The translations under genes and the position numbers were made by a program. A stretch of DNA of 64,000 nt from Puniceicoccaceae bacterium Marseille-Q1082 (GTDB lineage: Bacteria > Verrucomicrobiota > Verrucomicrobiia > Opitutales > Intestinicryptomonadaceae), in NCBI GenBank assembly GCA_904424815.1, contig CAJGBI010000002.1, positions 372,001-436,000 of the forward strand, read 5' to 3'. The notes beneath the pieces were generated by a model, which did no database searches, was not told the origin of the DNA, and worked only from the letters and a program-made list of their open reading frames with translations. How positions within the stretch are numbered: position 1 is the stretch's first letter; every line of letters starts with the position of its first letter. Below, in pieces: positions 63,016 to 64,000 of this stretch.

Positions 63016-64000
63016 TTAGAGATTTGTCGAGTCGATGAGGCGCTCGTCGATTTTCATGCCGAGCGAAAGACCGAGCTGCTCGAGCTTGCCCTTGATTTCG
63101 TTGAGGGACTTTTTGCCGAAGTTGCGGTACTTGAGCATTTCCTGTTCCGATTTCATGGCGAGCTCGCCGACGGTCGTGATGTTGGCGTTGTTGAGGCAGT
63201 TGGCCGCGCGCACGGAAAGTTCGATTTCGTTGACGCTCATGTTGAGGAGCTTTCTGAGCCTGTTCTGCTCTTCGCTGACCTCCTTGCCGACGGTCTCGAA
63301 TTCGATTTCCTGGTCGTTGACCCTGTCGAAGACGTCGATGTGGTGTTTGAGTATGACGGCGGCGTCTTTGAGGGCTTCGTCGGGGGTTATCCTCCCGTCC
63401 GTCCAGATTTCGAGAGTGAGCTTGTCGAAGTCGGTCATCTGGCCGACGCGGGTGGCGTCAACGGAATACTTGACGAGCTCGATGGGGCTGAAAAGCGAGT
63501 CTATCGCGATAACCCCTATGGGCTGGTCGTCGTACTTGTTTTCGTCGGCGGGCCTCCAGCCGCGGCCGCATGAGATTTCGACCTCGGCGATAAACCTGCG
63601 CTTGGAATCGAGCGTGCATATGACCTGCTCGGGATTGACGATCTGTATGTCCGCGTCGGGCTGTATGTCGGCGGCCGTCACCGCGCCCTGCTTGTCGACG
63701 TCGATCATCAGGCGCTTGCTTTCGCGCAACGCGCTCTTGATCTTAATCTTCTTCAAGTTCAGCACGATGTCGGTGACATCCTCGACGACTCCGTCGATGC
63801 TCTGGAATTCGTGGTCCACCCCGTCGATGCGAATCGAACTAATCGCCGCGCCCTCGATGGAGCTGAGCAGCACGCGGCGGAGCGCGTTGCCGATAGTGTG
63901 GCCGAAGCCCGTCTCAAAGGGCTCCGCCACATACTTTGCGTAGGTGCTTGTCGCGCTCCCCTCGTCCTTGACAAGGCGCTTGGGGAGTTCAAATTTTCCG
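63016..64000 (-). CDS. rpoA: RNA polymerase subunit alpha (5' end outside window)
   Basis: The frame is open to the right edge. Reading in from the edge gives KFELPKRLVKDEGSATSTYAKYVAEPFETGFGHTIGNALRRVLLSSIEGAAI, so the start lies a few codons outside. The N-terminal assembly domain and the C-terminal domain (LRKLLNMSVNEIELSVRAANCLNNANI, KSEQEMLKYRNFGKKSLNEIK) are both complete. The alpha CTD contacts UP elements and activators. rplQ follows at once. Confidence 0.97.
   Translation of the reverse strand, partial: GKFELPKRLVKDEGSATSTYAKYVAEPFETGFGHTIGNALRRVLLSSIEGAAISSIRIDGVDHEFQSIDGVVEDVTDIVLNLKKIKIKSALRESKRLMIDVDKQGAVTAADIQPDADIQIVNPEQVICTLDSKRRFIAEVEISCGRGWRPADENKYDDQPIGVIAIDSLFSPIELVKYSVDATRVGQMTDFDKLTLEIWTDGRITPDEALKDAAVILKHHIDVFDRVNDQEIEFETVGKEVSEEQNRLRKLLNMSVNEIELSVRAANCLNNANITTVGELAMKSEQEMLKYRNFGKKSLNEIKGKLEQLGLSLGMKIDERLIDSTNL

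Noticed and set aside
1-64000. tRNA, rRNA, CRISPR array, riboswitch
   Set aside because: Intergenic stretches were read on both strands and none shows a cloverleaf, direct-repeat array or recognisable FMN or other riboswitch core; a covariance-model scan would be needed to exclude small RNAs.

Overview
The window looks like a chromosome segment of a gut- or host-type member of the Verrucomicrobiota (Opitutae-like), GC-rich by eye. The basis is the set of exported proteins ending in VPEPA + hydrophobic stretch + Arg-rich tail (PEP-CTERM sorting signals), the many exported glycoside hydrolases and beta-helix proteins, Tat-exported FAD enzymes of the PF12831 type, weak Shine-Dalgarno use, and ordinary bacterial housekeeping genes between them. 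No rRNA, tRNA, CRISPR array or phage module was recognised. The taxon is an inference; a marker-gene tree using RpoA, DnaE and GuaA would settle it.

Layout. 1-4.7 kb: a PEP-CTERM surface protein cut by the left edge, an OprP-type porin, and a decayed surface-protein gene that runs into a structured repeat. 4.7-13 kb: polysaccharide degradation (GH50-like agarase-type enzyme, MFS transporter, two tandem GH10 xylanases, beta-helix protein). 13-17.3 kb: FAD oxidoreductase, ruvB, divergent recF, and a MidA-type methyltransferase. 17.3-23.3 kb: a csoR / Cys-rich P-type ATPase copper-type operon with a recognisable operator, flanked by two Tat-exported FAD enzymes. 23.6-28 kb: a zinc-ribbon protein and dnaE. 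28-38.3 kb: GH28-like enzyme, a large EF-hand-like membrane protein of unknown role, an SBF-type transporter, an ArnA-dehydrogenase/ArnD pair with a Sel1-repeat protein, and a GH110-like beta-helix protein. 38.7-44.3 kb: a frameshifted PEP-CTERM pseudogene, a rubredoxin-ThDP enzyme fusion, and a GH97 enzyme. 44.6-47.5 kb: a pentapeptide-repeat PEP-CTERM protein divergent from a solitary tyrosine recombinase, with two inverted copies of a 13-bp site in the shared control region.

47.9-58.1 kb is a long minus-strand run read as pseudouridine synthase, ribBA-like, ribH, nusB, ftsY, aroB, tatD-like, tcdA, rhomboid, prc, rpiB-like. Most junctions from ribH to tcdA overlap by 1 to 16 bases, and prc/rpiB overlap by 4, so translational coupling is likely. 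The RibBA-like protein keeps the DHBP-synthase motif but has lost all three zinc cysteines of its GTP cyclohydrolase II half. 58.4-64 kb: a nucleoside-symporter-type MFS gene, a 0.7-kb tract of structured repeats, guaA, a small zinc-ribbon membrane protein, rplQ and rpoA (cut by the right edge).

The two most unusual things are (i) a repeat built from successive stem-loops (copies at 4411-4700, 59875-60039 and 60280-60568). Its terminal palindrome keeps its ends while the inner arms change sequence but still pair, and two copies end exactly at the stop codon of a neighbouring gene. And (ii) the recombinase / surface-protein pair whose intergenic region holds two inverted 13-bp sites 178 bp apart, a layout that could act as a shared operator or an invertible switch.
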